From Peptococcaceae bacterium (GTDB taxonomy: Bacteria > Bacillota > DSM-521 > Neomoorellales > Neomoorellaceae), in NCBI GenBank assembly GCA_003509545.1, contig DOLC01000039.1:1-14769 (forward strand): a DNA stretch of 14,769 nucleotides, read 5' to 3'. A program made the translations under genes and the position numbers. How positions within the stretch are numbered: position 1 is the first letter of the stretch; each line of letters starts with the position of its first letter. Positions 1 to 6,752 of the stretch are shown piece by piece. The notes under the pieces are model-generated. The model was not told the origin of the DNA. It did no database searches and saw only the letters and a program-made list of their open reading frames with translations.

Positions 1-126
1 GGGGGAGCGAGGGCGGGGGCGGGGAAAGGAGGTCCGAGGCCGGCCTCTGAAGCAGGGATGCTGAACAGGCGGGGACCCCCGCCCGGGCCCGAGGCTGAGC
101 CGTAGGCTGATCCGCGAGGACCACTT

Positions 127-169
127 AGCGAGCGAAAACAATGCCGGCCTGGTGAGAAGCTATTTTCGG
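127..169 (-). repeat. Partial H-type intergenic repeat (left half) upstream of the first gene
   Basis: Read on the + strand, this stretch aligns without gaps to the reverse complement of the left part of the 98-bp H repeat at 10890-10987; I count 35 of 43 identical positions. It contains the conserved blocks AAAACAATGC and TATTTTCGG. It ends 21 bases before the ATG at 191, so it occupies the promoter or leader of that gene. The bases before it (1-126) are very GC-rich and hold a hairpin at 68-83 (GGCGGG, four-base loop, CCCGCC). They also hold the block GGTCCGAGGC, which recurs at 6821-6830. I see no gene in 1-190. Confidence 0.7.
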
Positions 170-190
170 GGTAGGCGGTGAGGTAAGATT

Positions 191-2665
191 ATGAAGGCTA
201 TCATCATGGCCGGGGGCGAGGGCTCCCGGCTGCGTCCACTGACCTGCCGGCGACCCAAGCCCCTGGTCCCGGTGGCCAACCGGCCGGTTATGGAGTACTG
301 TCTGGATCTCTTGCGAGAGCAGGGTTTTACCGAAATAGGTGTGACCCTGCAATACCTGCCGGCCCTTATCCAGGAATACTTCGGTGACGGCTCGGACTTT
401 GGCGTGCACCTGCACTATTTCGTGGAGACCACTCCCCTGGGCACCGCCGGGAGCGTAAAAAATGCCTCCCCTTTTCTGGACCAAACCTTCGTGGTGGTGA
501 GCGGAGACGCCCTCACGGATTTCGACTTGCGGCAGGCCGTTTCCTTCCACCTGGAGCGGGGGGCGCTGGCCACCCTGGTCCTCACTCAGGTGGAGAACCC
601 CCTGGAATACGGCGTAGTCATTACTGAGGCTGACGGCAAGATTAAAGCCTTTCTGGAGAAACCGAGCTGGGGCGAGGTCTTCAGCGACCGGGTGAACACG
701 GGCATTTACATCCTGGAGCCGGAAGTCCTGGACCTGATACCCACGGACAGGCCCTTTGACTTCAGCAAGGATCTTTTCCCCTTGTTGTTGAAGGAAGGCA
801 AGCCCCTCTTTGGGATTACCCTGGAGGGATACTGGTGCGATATTGGCAACATTGCCCAGTACTGGCAGGCCCACCAGGACATCCTTTCCGGCAAAGTCAG
901 GGTAAGGATAGTGGGGGAGGACCGGGGCAACGGCCTGGTAGCGGGCGAAGGGGTGGAGATCCACCCTACGGCCGAAATCAAGGGGCCGGTCCTCCTGGGG
1001 GGCTTTTGCCGCATTGGGCCGGGAGCCCGGGTGGGGCCTTACACGGTCCTGGGACCCTATTGCCGTGTGGGAGAGGGCGCCGCGGCGGAGCGGGCCATCC
1101 TCTGGGATGGGGTAACCATGGGGCCCGGGAGCCGGGCGGAGGGAGGCATTCTCCTGAGCCGCGTGTCGGTGGAGGAAGGGGCGAGGATCCTGGAGGGGGC
1201 CGTGGTGGGGGAGGCTTGCCGCGTCCTGGCCCGGGCCGAGGTGCGCCCCCAGGTGAAGGTGTGGCCGGAAAAATGTGTGGGCCAGGACACCGTCCTACGG
1301 GAATCCCTCATCTGGGGCCAGGGTACCGGACGCCCCCTGTTCACCGGGAGCGCCGCCCCGGGGTTCTTGGGTGGGGACTTTACCCCCTCCCAGGCGGCGA
1401 GGCTGGGAGCCGCCTTCGGGGCTACCTTCAAGCCCGGCGCCGCCGTAGGCTTAGGCCCCTTTAAAGGGCCTGCCGGCGATATGCTGGCCAAGGCCGTGGC
1501 CGCGGGCCTTATGAGCACCGGAGTTAAAGTGGTGGAAATGGGCCGCCTCCCTATGCCGGTATTCCGGTTTGCCGTGGGAGCCCTGGAGCTAGACGGCGCC
1601 TGCCACCTGAAGGAAGACGCCGAAGTCCGGGGCAAAGTGTGGCTGCACCTAATGACCAATAAGGGAGCCGACCTCCCCCCGGGGGAGGTGCGGAAGGTGG
1701 AAAACCTCTTCTGGCGGGAGGATGTGCGGCAGGTAGAAGGCGAGGAAATCGTTGAAGGTACTTACCAGCCGGGCCTGGTGGAGGCGTACCTCGATTACCT
1801 GCTGGGCACCCTGGATACTGACAGGATAAGCCGCCGGCGGATGCGGGTGGCCCTCGGCTGCCAGGAAGGGAGCGCCGAACTCGCTTCCCGCCTCCTCTCC
1901 CGGGCCGGCTGCGAGGCGATACGCCTGGACTTCCCTCCCAGCCACACATGGGGCGAGATCCGGCGGGACCTTCCCTTCTTCGCTCGGGAAATAGGCCGTT
2001 ACGGCGCCGAGTTGGGGGCCGTGGTCGACAAAAACGCCGAGAGACTGCTGCTCCTGGATGTCCACGGTTTTCCGATAGACGAGGTTCGGCAGATTGCCCT
2101 CCTTACCCGCATTTATCTCGAAGAAACGTCGGGAAAAACTTTGGCCTTGCCCACGGTGGCCCCCCGGGCGGCGGAGATGGTGGCCGCCCAAATAGGCGGA
2201 CGCATCCGGCGGGTGAAGAATCACCCCGGATTGGTGCACCAGGCCGTTCTGGAGGAGGACGGCCCGGGCCGCTACTCCCAGTTCAGCCTGCAGTTCGACG
2301 CCTTGGCGGCCCTGGCCTACCTTATAGACTGGCTGGCCCGGCATGACCTTTCCCTCGCCGAGGCCGTAGCCGGCCTACCCCTCCTTTACCGCAGCACCAG
2401 GCTGGTTCCGTGTCCCTGGCAGGCCAAAGGGAAGGTTATGCGCTCCCTGGTAGGCGAAGAAGATGGACACCCGGTACAGCTCCTGGACGGCATCCAGGTC
2501 AGCTATCCCCAGGGATGGGCCCTGGTACTGCCGGACGAGGAACAGCCTTTGTACCGGGTGTACAGCGAAGCCTTCAGCCAGGAGGCCGCCGAAGAACTGG
2601 CCGCCTTCTACGAAAAAAGACTCCAGGAACTAATCCGGCGGGGCGGCCAGGCCGGCGAGCCTTAA
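191..2665 (+). CDS. Sugar-1-phosphate nucleotidyltransferase (mannose-1-phosphate guanylyltransferase-like) fused to a degenerate phosphohexomutase domain, 824 aa
   Basis: The N-terminal third (about residues 1-235) is an NTP-transferase domain. It has the nucleotide-binding signature MAGGEGSRLRPLT at 6-18, the KPLVPV motif at 23-28, LGTAG at 83-87 and the metal-site region SGDALTD at 104-110. A left-handed beta-helix of hexapeptide repeats follows (about 245-375). The rest (about 380-810) has the outline of a phosphoglucomutase/phosphomannomutase but lacks its catalytic motifs. Where the phosphoserine loop is expected, around residue 470, the sequence reads GACHLK. The metal loop is DKNAER at 613-618, and the phosphate-binding loop is DEEQP at 782-786. 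Long proteins of this design are known in clostridia, actinobacteria and cyanobacteria and are usually annotated as GDP-mannose pyrophosphorylase with an inactive mutase domain. The likely role is making an NDP-sugar for cell-surface polysaccharide or glycan; the exact substrate is inferred. GAGG at 180-183 supports the ATG at 191. Confidence 0.85.
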   Translation: MKAIIMAGGEGSRLRPLTCRRPKPLVPVANRPVMEYCLDLLREQGFTEIGVTLQYLPALIQEYFGDGSDFGVHLHYFVETTPLGTAGSVKNASPFLDQTFVVVSGDALTDFDLRQAVSFHLERGALATLVLTQVENPLEYGVVITEADGKIKAFLEKPSWGEVFSDRVNTGIYILEPEVLDLIPTDRPFDFSKDLFPLLLKEGKPLFGITLEGYWCDIGNIAQYWQAHQDILSGKVRVRIVGEDRGNGLVAGEGVEIHPTAEIKGPVLLGGFCRIGPGARVGPYTVLGPYCRVGEGAAAERAILWDGVTMGPGSRAEGGILLSRVSVEEGARILEGAVVGEACRVLARAEVRPQVKVWPEKCVGQDTVLRESLIWGQGTGRPLFTGSAAPGFLGGDFTPSQAARLGAAFGATFKPGAAVGLGPFKGPAGDMLAKAVAAGLMSTGVKVVEMGRLPMPVFRFAVGALELDGACHLKEDAEVRGKVWLHLMTNKGADLPPGEVRKVENLFWREDVRQVEGEEIVEGTYQPGLVEAYLDYLLGTLDTDRISRRRMRVALGCQEGSAELASRLLSRAGCEAIRLDFPPSHTWGEIRRDLPFFAREIGRYGAELGAVVDKNAERLLLLDVHGFPIDEVRQIALLTRIYLEETSGKTLALPTVAPRAAEMVAAQIGGRIRRVKNHPGLVHQAVLEEDGPGRYSQFSLQFDALAALAYLIDWLARHDLSLAEAVAGLPLLYRSTRLVPCPWQAKGKVMRSLVGEEDGHPVQLLDGIQVSYPQGWALVLPDEEQPLYRVYSEAFSQEAAEELAAFYEKRLQELIRRGGQAGEP

Positions 2666-2683
2666 ACCCGGACCCATCCGCCC

Positions 2684-2698
2684 TGCCGCTCGGCGGCA
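2684..2698 (+). repeat. H-type hairpin core, degenerate copy
   Basis: TGCCGC, a three-base loop, then GCGGCA followed by TGAACGTCT. The same 6-bp stem and the following TGRRYGTNT block recur at 7016-7031, 9675-9690 and 10963-10978. It sits 18 bases after the stop codon of the sugar nucleotidyltransferase gene. It has no T-run, so it does not look like an intrinsic terminator. Confidence 0.6.
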
Positions 2699-2747
2699 TG
2701 AACGTCTCCCCGGGAAAGACGACGAAGGTTTCTGGAACGAGCGGAAG

Positions 2748-2800
2748 CCAAGCAGGCCTGCCCTACAAAAAGTGGGGATAACTCAGGGCCCGAAGGCCTT
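2748..2800 (+). repeat. G-type intergenic repeat, copy 1, with 3'-terminal hairpin
   Basis: This 53-bp block matches the reverse complement of 6700-6752 at 48 of 53 positions by hand count. It contains CCAAGCAGGCCTG and AAAAAGTGGGGATAACTCAGG and ends in a 16-base hairpin (2785-2800: AGGGCC, loop CGAA, GGCCTT). TTTTCT overlaps and follows the hairpin, so it could also terminate transcription from the upstream gene. It lies directly upstream of the TATAAT at 2823-2828. Confidence 0.75.
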
Positions 2801-2804
2801 TTCT
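2785..2804 (+). terminator. Possible intrinsic terminator after the nucleotidyltransferase gene
   Basis: A six-pair stem with a CGAA tetraloop is followed by a short T-rich tail. The position, about 120 bases past the stop codon and just before the next operon's -10 box, suits a terminator. The tail is weak and the hairpin belongs to a dispersed repeat, so its function is uncertain. Confidence 0.4.
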
Positions 2805-2822
2805 CCTCCCGGCGCAGTGGAG

Positions 2823-2828
2823 TATAAT
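2823..2828 (+). promoter_or_regulatory. Candidate -10 box for the oxidoreductase operon
   Basis: A perfect TATAAT lies 70 bases before the first gene of the operon. The bases 17 upstream (2800-2805) do not make a good -35 box and overlap the end of the G-type hairpin, so the promoter may need an activator or may be weak. Transcription would leave a leader of about 65 bases containing a possible 13-codon ORF (2854-2895). Confidence 0.5.
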
Positions 2829-2853
2829 AAAGGAGTGGCAGGAAAGGCAAGAT

Positions 2854-2895
2854 ATGGGTGGGCTCCGGGGTGAAACAGGGGGCAAAGGAGGATAG
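2854..2895 (+). other. Possible short leader ORF (13 codons) before the oxidoreductase operon
   Basis: An ATG at 2854, preceded by GGAAAGG, opens a 13-residue glycine-rich frame, MGGLRGETGGKGG, that stops with TAG at 2893-2895. The strong AAAGGAGG ribosome binding site of the next gene lies inside its last codons and its stop falls three bases before that gene's GTG. The layout would allow translational coupling. Nothing shows that it is translated. Confidence 0.25.
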
Positions 2896-2898
2896 CTG

Positions 2899-3462
2899 GT
2901 GTTGCAGATACGGTGGCACGGCCGGGGAGGCCAGGGAGTGGTCACCGCGGCTCGCCTCTTGGGGCGGGCGGCGGCGGTTTACGGGGGCAAGTTTGCCCAG
3001 TCCTTTCCTTCCTTCGGCACCGAGCGCCGGGGAGCTCCTGTCACGGCCTTTACGCGGCTGGCCGAGGGGGTCATCCGGGACAGAAGTCAGATTTATCGGC
3101 CCGATTGGGTGGTGGTCCTCGACTCTTCCCTTTTAGGCAATCAAGACGTGTGGCAGGGCCTCGGGCCAGGGGGCTCCGCCCTGGTCAACGCTCCACGGGG
3201 TTTAGCGGTTTCCCCTCCTCCGGGTGTAAACCTTTACTGCCTGGACGCCGCCGGCATGGCCCGGGAGATCTCAGGCCACCTCCCGGTCAACACGGCCATG
3301 GTGGGCGCCCTGGCCGGCCTCACAGGCTGGGTCAAGCTGGAGGCGGTCCAGGGGGCTACGGCCGACCTCCTGTCGCCTTCGGTGGTGGAGCAGAACCTGC
3401 GCCTGGTGGAGGCTAGTTTCAGGTGGGGAGAGAAAATCAGGAAAGGCGGGCGCAAGGAATGA
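2899..3462 (+). CDS. porC: 2-oxoacid (probably pyruvate):ferredoxin oxidoreductase, gamma subunit, 187 aa
   Basis: The protein starts MLQIRWHGRGGQGVVTAA, the typical opening of the gamma subunit/domain, which is needed for assembly and CoA access in the four-subunit enzyme. The motifs FAQSFPSFGTERRGAPV (about residues 34-50) and PVNTAMVGALAG (about 131-142) are also characteristic, and the length is normal. The start is GTG at 2899, supported by AAAGGAGG at 2884-2891 with a 7-base spacer. The stop overlaps the start of the delta subunit gene by four bases (ATGA), which implies translational coupling. The complex acts in the cytoplasm and interconverts pyruvate, CoA and oxidised ferredoxin with acetyl-CoA, CO2 and reduced ferredoxin. 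Gene letters for this subunit vary between organisms (porC or porG). Confidence 0.9.
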   Translation: MLQIRWHGRGGQGVVTAARLLGRAAAVYGGKFAQSFPSFGTERRGAPVTAFTRLAEGVIRDRSQIYRPDWVVVLDSSLLGNQDVWQGLGPGGSALVNAPRGLAVSPPPGVNLYCLDAAGMAREISGHLPVNTAMVGALAGLTGWVKLEAVQGATADLLSPSVVEQNLRLVEASFRWGEKIRKGGRKE

Positions 3463-3731
3463 TTCCGAATTTACCCACACCGCATCTAAAATTCCGCACC
3501 GGGTCCTGGCGGACGGTGCGGCCGGTGCTCCAGGCCGACAAGTGCAACAACTGTTTGCTGTGCTGGCTTTTTTGCCCCGAGGGAAGCATCCGGAGGGGGC
3601 AGGGCCATGTAACCATCGACCTCGATTACTGCAAAGGTTGCGGTATCTGCGCCCACGAGTGCCCGCGCCATGCCCTACAGATGGCGGAAGAGGCCCCTTC
3701 CCACCTAGAAGGCGGTGCAGCCGGTGCGTGA
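3459..3731 (+). CDS. porD: 2-oxoacid:ferredoxin oxidoreductase, delta subunit (2[4Fe-4S] ferredoxin-like), 90 aa
   Basis: Two complete CxxCxxCxxxCP motifs, CNNCLLCWLFCP and CKGCGICAHECP, bind two [4Fe-4S] clusters that pass electrons from the catalytic subunit to external ferredoxin. The N-terminal TGSWRTVRPV segment is typical of this subunit. I chose the ATG at 3459 because it overlaps the upstream stop as ATGA and gives the usual N-terminus. An in-frame start at 3423 would add 12 residues of an unlikely sequence. The 3' end overlaps the start of the alpha subunit gene by 17 bases. Confidence 0.9.
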   Translation: MIPNLPTPHLKFRTGSWRTVRPVLQADKCNNCLLCWLFCPEGSIRRGQGHVTIDLDYCKGCGICAHECPRHALQMAEEAPSHLEGGAAGA

Positions 3732-4887
3732 ATACATAAACGGTAATGAAGCGGTGGCCCGGGCCGTACGCCTGGCCCGGGTGGACGTGGTGGCCGCGTA
3801 CCCCATCACGCCCCAGTCGCCGGTGGTGGAAGAGATAGCGGCCCAAATCGCCTCAGGGGAATTGGATGCCGAATACATTCGGGTAGAGTCCGAGCATGCC
3901 GCCCTGGCGGCCTGTTACGGAGCGGCGGTTACGGGCATGCGGGTTTTTACCGCCACTTCGTCCCAGGGCCTGGCCTATATGTTCGAAATGCTCCATTACG
4001 TAAGCGGCAGCCGGGTTCCGGTGGTCATGGCCGTGGCCAACCGTGGTCTGGCCGCTCCGTGGACCATCTGGGCCGACCACCAGGACAGTATTGTCTGCCG
4101 CGACACAGGGTGGATCCAGCTTTATGTGGAGACAGCCCAGGAGGCCCTGGACACCTGCCTCCAGGCCTACAGAATTGCCGAGCACCCGGAGGTCTTGACG
4201 CCGGTTATGGTTTGCCTAGACGGCTATGTCCTGTCCCACACCGAGGAAGTCGTGGAGATTCCCGCCCAGGAAGCAGTAGATACCTTCCTTCCTCCTTACA
4301 AACCCCAAAGGGTAGTGGAGCCCGAACGGCCCCTGGTCTTCGGGGTGGGCGCCGGTCCAGATCTGTACCCGGCCTTTAAACAGGCCCAGCAGGAGGCCAT
4401 GGATCGGGCCCGGGAGGTCATCTGCCGGGTGGATGAGGAGTTCTACAGGATTTTCGGCCGCCGCCACGGCGGGTTGGTGGACCCCTACCGGTGCCGGGAT
4501 GCCGAAATCGTACTGGTAACCCTGGGGGCCACCACGGGCACCGCCCGGGAGGTGGCCGACCGGCTGCGGCAGGAGGGAATTAAGGTGGGTGTGCTGCGCC
4601 TGCGGGCCCTGCGCCCCTTCCCGGCGGAAGAGGTGCGGCGGGCTCTGGCCGGATGCCGGGTGGTGGCCGTCCTGGACCGCAACTGCTCCTTCGGTTACGA
4701 GGGCGCCGTGTGTACGGAAGTGAAGGCGGCCCTCCTGGGATTAAAGGAGCCGCCGGCAGTAGTCGGGTTTATCCTGGGACTGGGCGGGCAGGACATCCGG
4801 CAGGCCGACATAGAGGATATTTTCCGGCGGTGCCTGGCTGCCGGCTCTGGGGCCGTGCACCAGGTGGCCGCAGCTCAATCCCGATGA
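3715..4887 (+). CDS. porA: 2-oxoacid:ferredoxin oxidoreductase, alpha subunit, 390 aa
   Basis: Residues 1-240 form the pyrimidine-binding half of the thiamine diphosphate fold, with YPITPQSP at 29-36 and the acidic ESEHAA segment around 60. The transketolase C-terminal-like domain follows (about 260-370), including the typical VLDRNCSFGYEGAVCTEVK stretch. The size matches PorA subunits. With the beta subunit it forms the active site for oxidative decarboxylation of a 2-oxoacid. The start is probably GTG at 3715, with a second in-frame GTG at 3724; both lie inside the end of the delta gene, and AAGG at 3708-3711 is the only nearby ribosome binding site. The alpha/beta sequences look like the pyruvate type rather than the 2-oxoglutarate type; 2-ketoisovalerate cannot be excluded. 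Confidence 0.9.
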   Translation: MQPVREYINGNEAVARAVRLARVDVVAAYPITPQSPVVEEIAAQIASGELDAEYIRVESEHAALAACYGAAVTGMRVFTATSSQGLAYMFEMLHYVSGSRVPVVMAVANRGLAAPWTIWADHQDSIVCRDTGWIQLYVETAQEALDTCLQAYRIAEHPEVLTPVMVCLDGYVLSHTEEVVEIPAQEAVDTFLPPYKPQRVVEPERPLVFGVGAGPDLYPAFKQAQQEAMDRAREVICRVDEEFYRIFGRRHGGLVDPYRCRDAEIVLVTLGATTGTAREVADRLRQEGIKVGVLRLRALRPFPAEEVRRALAGCRVVAVLDRNCSFGYEGAVCTEVKAALLGLKEPPAVVGFILGLGGQDIRQADIEDIFRRCLAAGSGAVHQVAAAQSR

Positions 4888-4900
4888 GGCCGGAGGGAGG

Positions 4901-5719
4901 ATGGCGGTGAAAATCCGAGAGCTGCCGGAAGAAGAATTGGTTTACGGCTCCTTTGCCTGTGCCGGGTGCGGCGGCATCCTGGCCGTCAGGCTGGCCTTAA
5001 AAGTTTTGGGGCCCCGGACGGTCGTGGTGACCACGCCCAGCTGCCTTCTGGGGGTTACCACCTTTTATCCCCAGCTGGCCTTTAAAGTACCCTGCGTCAA
5101 CGTAACCTTCCCCAGCACGGCCGCGGCGGCCGGCGGGGTGGCGGTGGGTCTCAAGCGGCGCGGCAGGGAAGACGTCCACGTCCTGGCCGTGGCCGGTGAT
5201 GGCGGTACGGTGGACATAGGGCTGCAAGCCCTTTCCGGGGCCGTGGAGCGGGGGCACAGGTTTATCTTCCTGTGCTATGATAACGAAGCCTACATGAACA
5301 CAGGCGTGCAGCGGAGCGGCTCCACCCCCCGGGGCGCCCGCACCACCACTACCCCTGTGGGCCTCAGGGGGAGGGGTGAGGACCGCCCCAAAAAGGACAT
5401 GATGCGCATCGTGGCCGCCCACGACATACCCTATGCCGCCACGGCCAGTATAGGGTATCCCCAGGACTACCTGCGCAAAATACAAAAGGCCGCACAAACC
5501 CAGGGACCCGCTTACCTCCACGTCCTGGCGCCTTGCCCGCCGGGGTGGGGCTACCCAGGCCACCTGACCGTGCATCTGGCCCGCCTGGCCGTCCAGACGG
5601 GGCAGTGGCCCCTGGCCGAGTATGAAAAGGGGCGTCTGACCCAGAAGAAGATCGATAACCCCCGGCCGGTAGAGGAGTACTGGTCAATCCAGGCCAGGTT
5701 TACCCATTTACTTTCTTAA
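4901..5719 (+). CDS. porB: 2-oxoacid:ferredoxin oxidoreductase, beta subunit, 272 aa
   Basis: This subunit binds thiamine diphosphate and the proximal [4Fe-4S] cluster. The cofactor motif is AVAGDGGTVDIGLQALSGA (GDG at 98-100) closed by YDNEAYMNTG, with N127 as the expected magnesium ligand. Cysteines at 19, 22, 47 and 211 fit the four cluster ligands. QRSGSTPRGARTTTTPVG (136-153) is typical of pyruvate-type beta subunits. GDGGTVDIG differs from the GDGDALAIG pattern of 2-oxoglutarate enzymes. The ATG at 4901 directly abuts GGAGGGAGG (4892-4900). A GTG two codons later (4907) has better spacing and may be the real start. The 3' end overlaps the convergent thioesterase gene by 12 bases, leaving no room for a terminator between them. 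Confidence 0.92.
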   Translation: MAVKIRELPEEELVYGSFACAGCGGILAVRLALKVLGPRTVVVTTPSCLLGVTTFYPQLAFKVPCVNVTFPSTAAAAGGVAVGLKRRGREDVHVLAVAGDGGTVDIGLQALSGAVERGHRFIFLCYDNEAYMNTGVQRSGSTPRGARTTTTPVGLRGRGEDRPKKDMMRIVAAHDIPYAATASIGYPQDYLRKIQKAAQTQGPAYLHVLAPCPPGWGYPGHLTVHLARLAVQTGQWPLAEYEKGRLTQKKIDNPRPVEEYWSIQARFTHLLS

Positions 5720-6115
5720 CATCATTTCCGCCCGGGCTTCTGCCGCCACCTCGCCTGTGGGCAGTTCGGCCCAGGCCTCCAGTTGGAAAAGGGGCGGCCT
5801 TTTCTTGACGAGCCTGCTGAAGAAGGTGAGCTCCTGGCCGATGGGTAAAGGCTTGCGAAAGCGCACCTCCAGACGGGCGGTAACCGCCCAGTAGCCCATC
5901 CGGGCCAGATGGTTGGCCATTAGCTCGTCCAGGATGGTGGTGACCAGCCCCCCGTGGAGTATACCGGGATAGCCCTGGTGGAATACGCCCGGGGTGAAAC
6001 GGGTACCGACGCACCCGTCCTCCCGGGCGAAAAACTCTAAATGCAGCCCCAGGGGGTTATCAGGGCTACAGCCGAAGCACAGGTGCCGTTGGACAGCCCG
6101 TTCAGGAGCACCCAT
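5708..6115 (-). CDS. PaaI-type hotdog-fold thioesterase, 135 aa
   Basis: The sequence has the hotdog-fold pattern HQGYPGILHGGLVTTILDE (about residues 46-64), in which the His-Gly-Gly segment and the following acidic residue form the acyl-CoA thioesterase site. It opens with the HLCFGC...NPLGL motif seen in small PaaI-like thioesterases of anaerobes. The likely activity is hydrolysis of an acyl- or aryl-CoA; the substrate is unknown. An open frame continues upstream to 6211, but that would overlap the flavin-reductase gene by about 70 bases with an unlikely N-terminus. I therefore start at the ATG at 6115, which has GAAGGG about 9 bases upstream and lies 25 bases after that gene's stop. It is probably cotranscribed with the flavin-reductase gene. 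Confidence 0.8.
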   Translation of the reverse strand: MGAPERAVQRHLCFGCSPDNPLGLHLEFFAREDGCVGTRFTPGVFHQGYPGILHGGLVTTILDELMANHLARMGYWAVTARLEVRFRKPLPIGQELTFFSRLVKKRPPLFQLEAWAELPTGEVAAEARAEMMLRK

Positions 6116-6140
6116 AGGAGTTAACCCTTCTTTCCGTAAA

Positions 6141-6626
6141 TTATCTCCAGGGAGTGATCCGGTAGCGGTAGAACAGCAGGGGCTTGAGGTCGGGATCTGT
6201 GTTGGCGGCAACTACCCGGCCTACCACGATGACGTGGTCACCGCTGGTATATTCACCTGCAACCCTGCACTCCAGATTGGCCAGGGCCCTTTTCAAACGC
6301 GGAGTATGTACCTCCTTGGACGGCTCCAGTTCTATCCCCAGGGCCTTGATCTTGTCCGTATCCCTTCCGGAGTGGGAACCGCAGAAACCGGCTATTTCTT
6401 CCTGATCATGGGCCAGCAGGGAAAGGACGAATTCTCCCGCCTGCCGGATGAGCTCCAGCACATATCGCCCGGGATGGAGGGCTACGGTGATTTGGGGCGG
6501 GTCCATGGACTCCTGAGTAACCCAGGCCACCGTGGTGAGGTCGTGGACCTCCCCCCTCTTGGCTCCTATAACAGCGCAGGGACACACTAGGAGTCCCAAG
6601 GCTTCTTCAACACGCGCTTCGCGCAC
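6141..6626 (-). CDS. Flavin reductase-like (FMN-binding split-barrel) protein, 161 aa
   Basis: The protein resembles the flavin reductase-like domain family: an N-terminal strand with CPCAVIGAK, the DLTTVAWVTQESMDPPQITVAL-type core (about residues 29-50), FVLSLLA, and the loop GSHSGRDTDKIKALGI (about 83-98), which usually contacts flavin. Proteins of this size in anaerobes bind FMN and act as small flavin reductases or as electron-transfer partners of unknown specificity. The start is GTG at 6624-6626, with AGGGGG at 6635-6640 and an 8-base spacer. A TATAAT on the same strand at 6667-6672 is a likely -10 box. It is the first gene of a two-gene unit with the thioesterase. Confidence 0.8.
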   Translation of the reverse strand: MREARVEEALGLLVCPCAVIGAKRGEVHDLTTVAWVTQESMDPPQITVALHPGRYVLELIRQAGEFVLSLLAHDQEEIAGFCGSHSGRDTDKIKALGIELEPSKEVHTPRLKRALANLECRVAGEYTSGDHVIVVGRVVAANTDPDLKPLLFYRYRITPWR

Positions 6627-6666
6627 GGTAGATACCCCCTTGGTAGATTTACCCTCATTTTATATT

Positions 6667-6672
6667 ATTATA
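6667..6672 (-). promoter_or_regulatory. Candidate -10 box for the flavin-reductase/thioesterase unit
   Basis: A perfect TATAAT on the - strand lies in a locally AT-rich patch about 40 bases before the GTG start. No good -35 box is visible 16-18 bases upstream. The G-type repeat hairpin (6700-6715) ends 27 bases upstream of it on the same strand. Confidence 0.45.
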
Positions 6673-6699
6673 CCATATGGCTCGCTTAACCGGCCGAAT

Positions 6700-6752
6700 A
6701 AGCCCTTCCGGGCCTGAGTTATCCCCACTTTTTGCAGGACAGGCCTGCTTGG
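6700..6752 (-). repeat. G-type intergenic repeat, copy 2, with hairpin
   Basis: On the - strand this matches 2748-2800 at 48 of 53 positions. It ends in the hairpin AGGCCC, loop GGAA, GGGCTT (6700-6715). The fourth base pair of the stem is C-G here and G-C in copy 1, a compensatory change. The wobble and A-T pairs at the stem base are kept. Confidence 0.75.

Noticed and set aside
2899..5719. 2-oxoglutarate:ferredoxin oxidoreductase (KorABCD)
   Set aside because: The beta subunit has GDGGTVDIG and the MNTG/TTTTPVG segment of the pyruvate type, not the GDGDALAIG pattern, and the alpha subunit carries YPITPQSP with the Por-like C-terminal domain.
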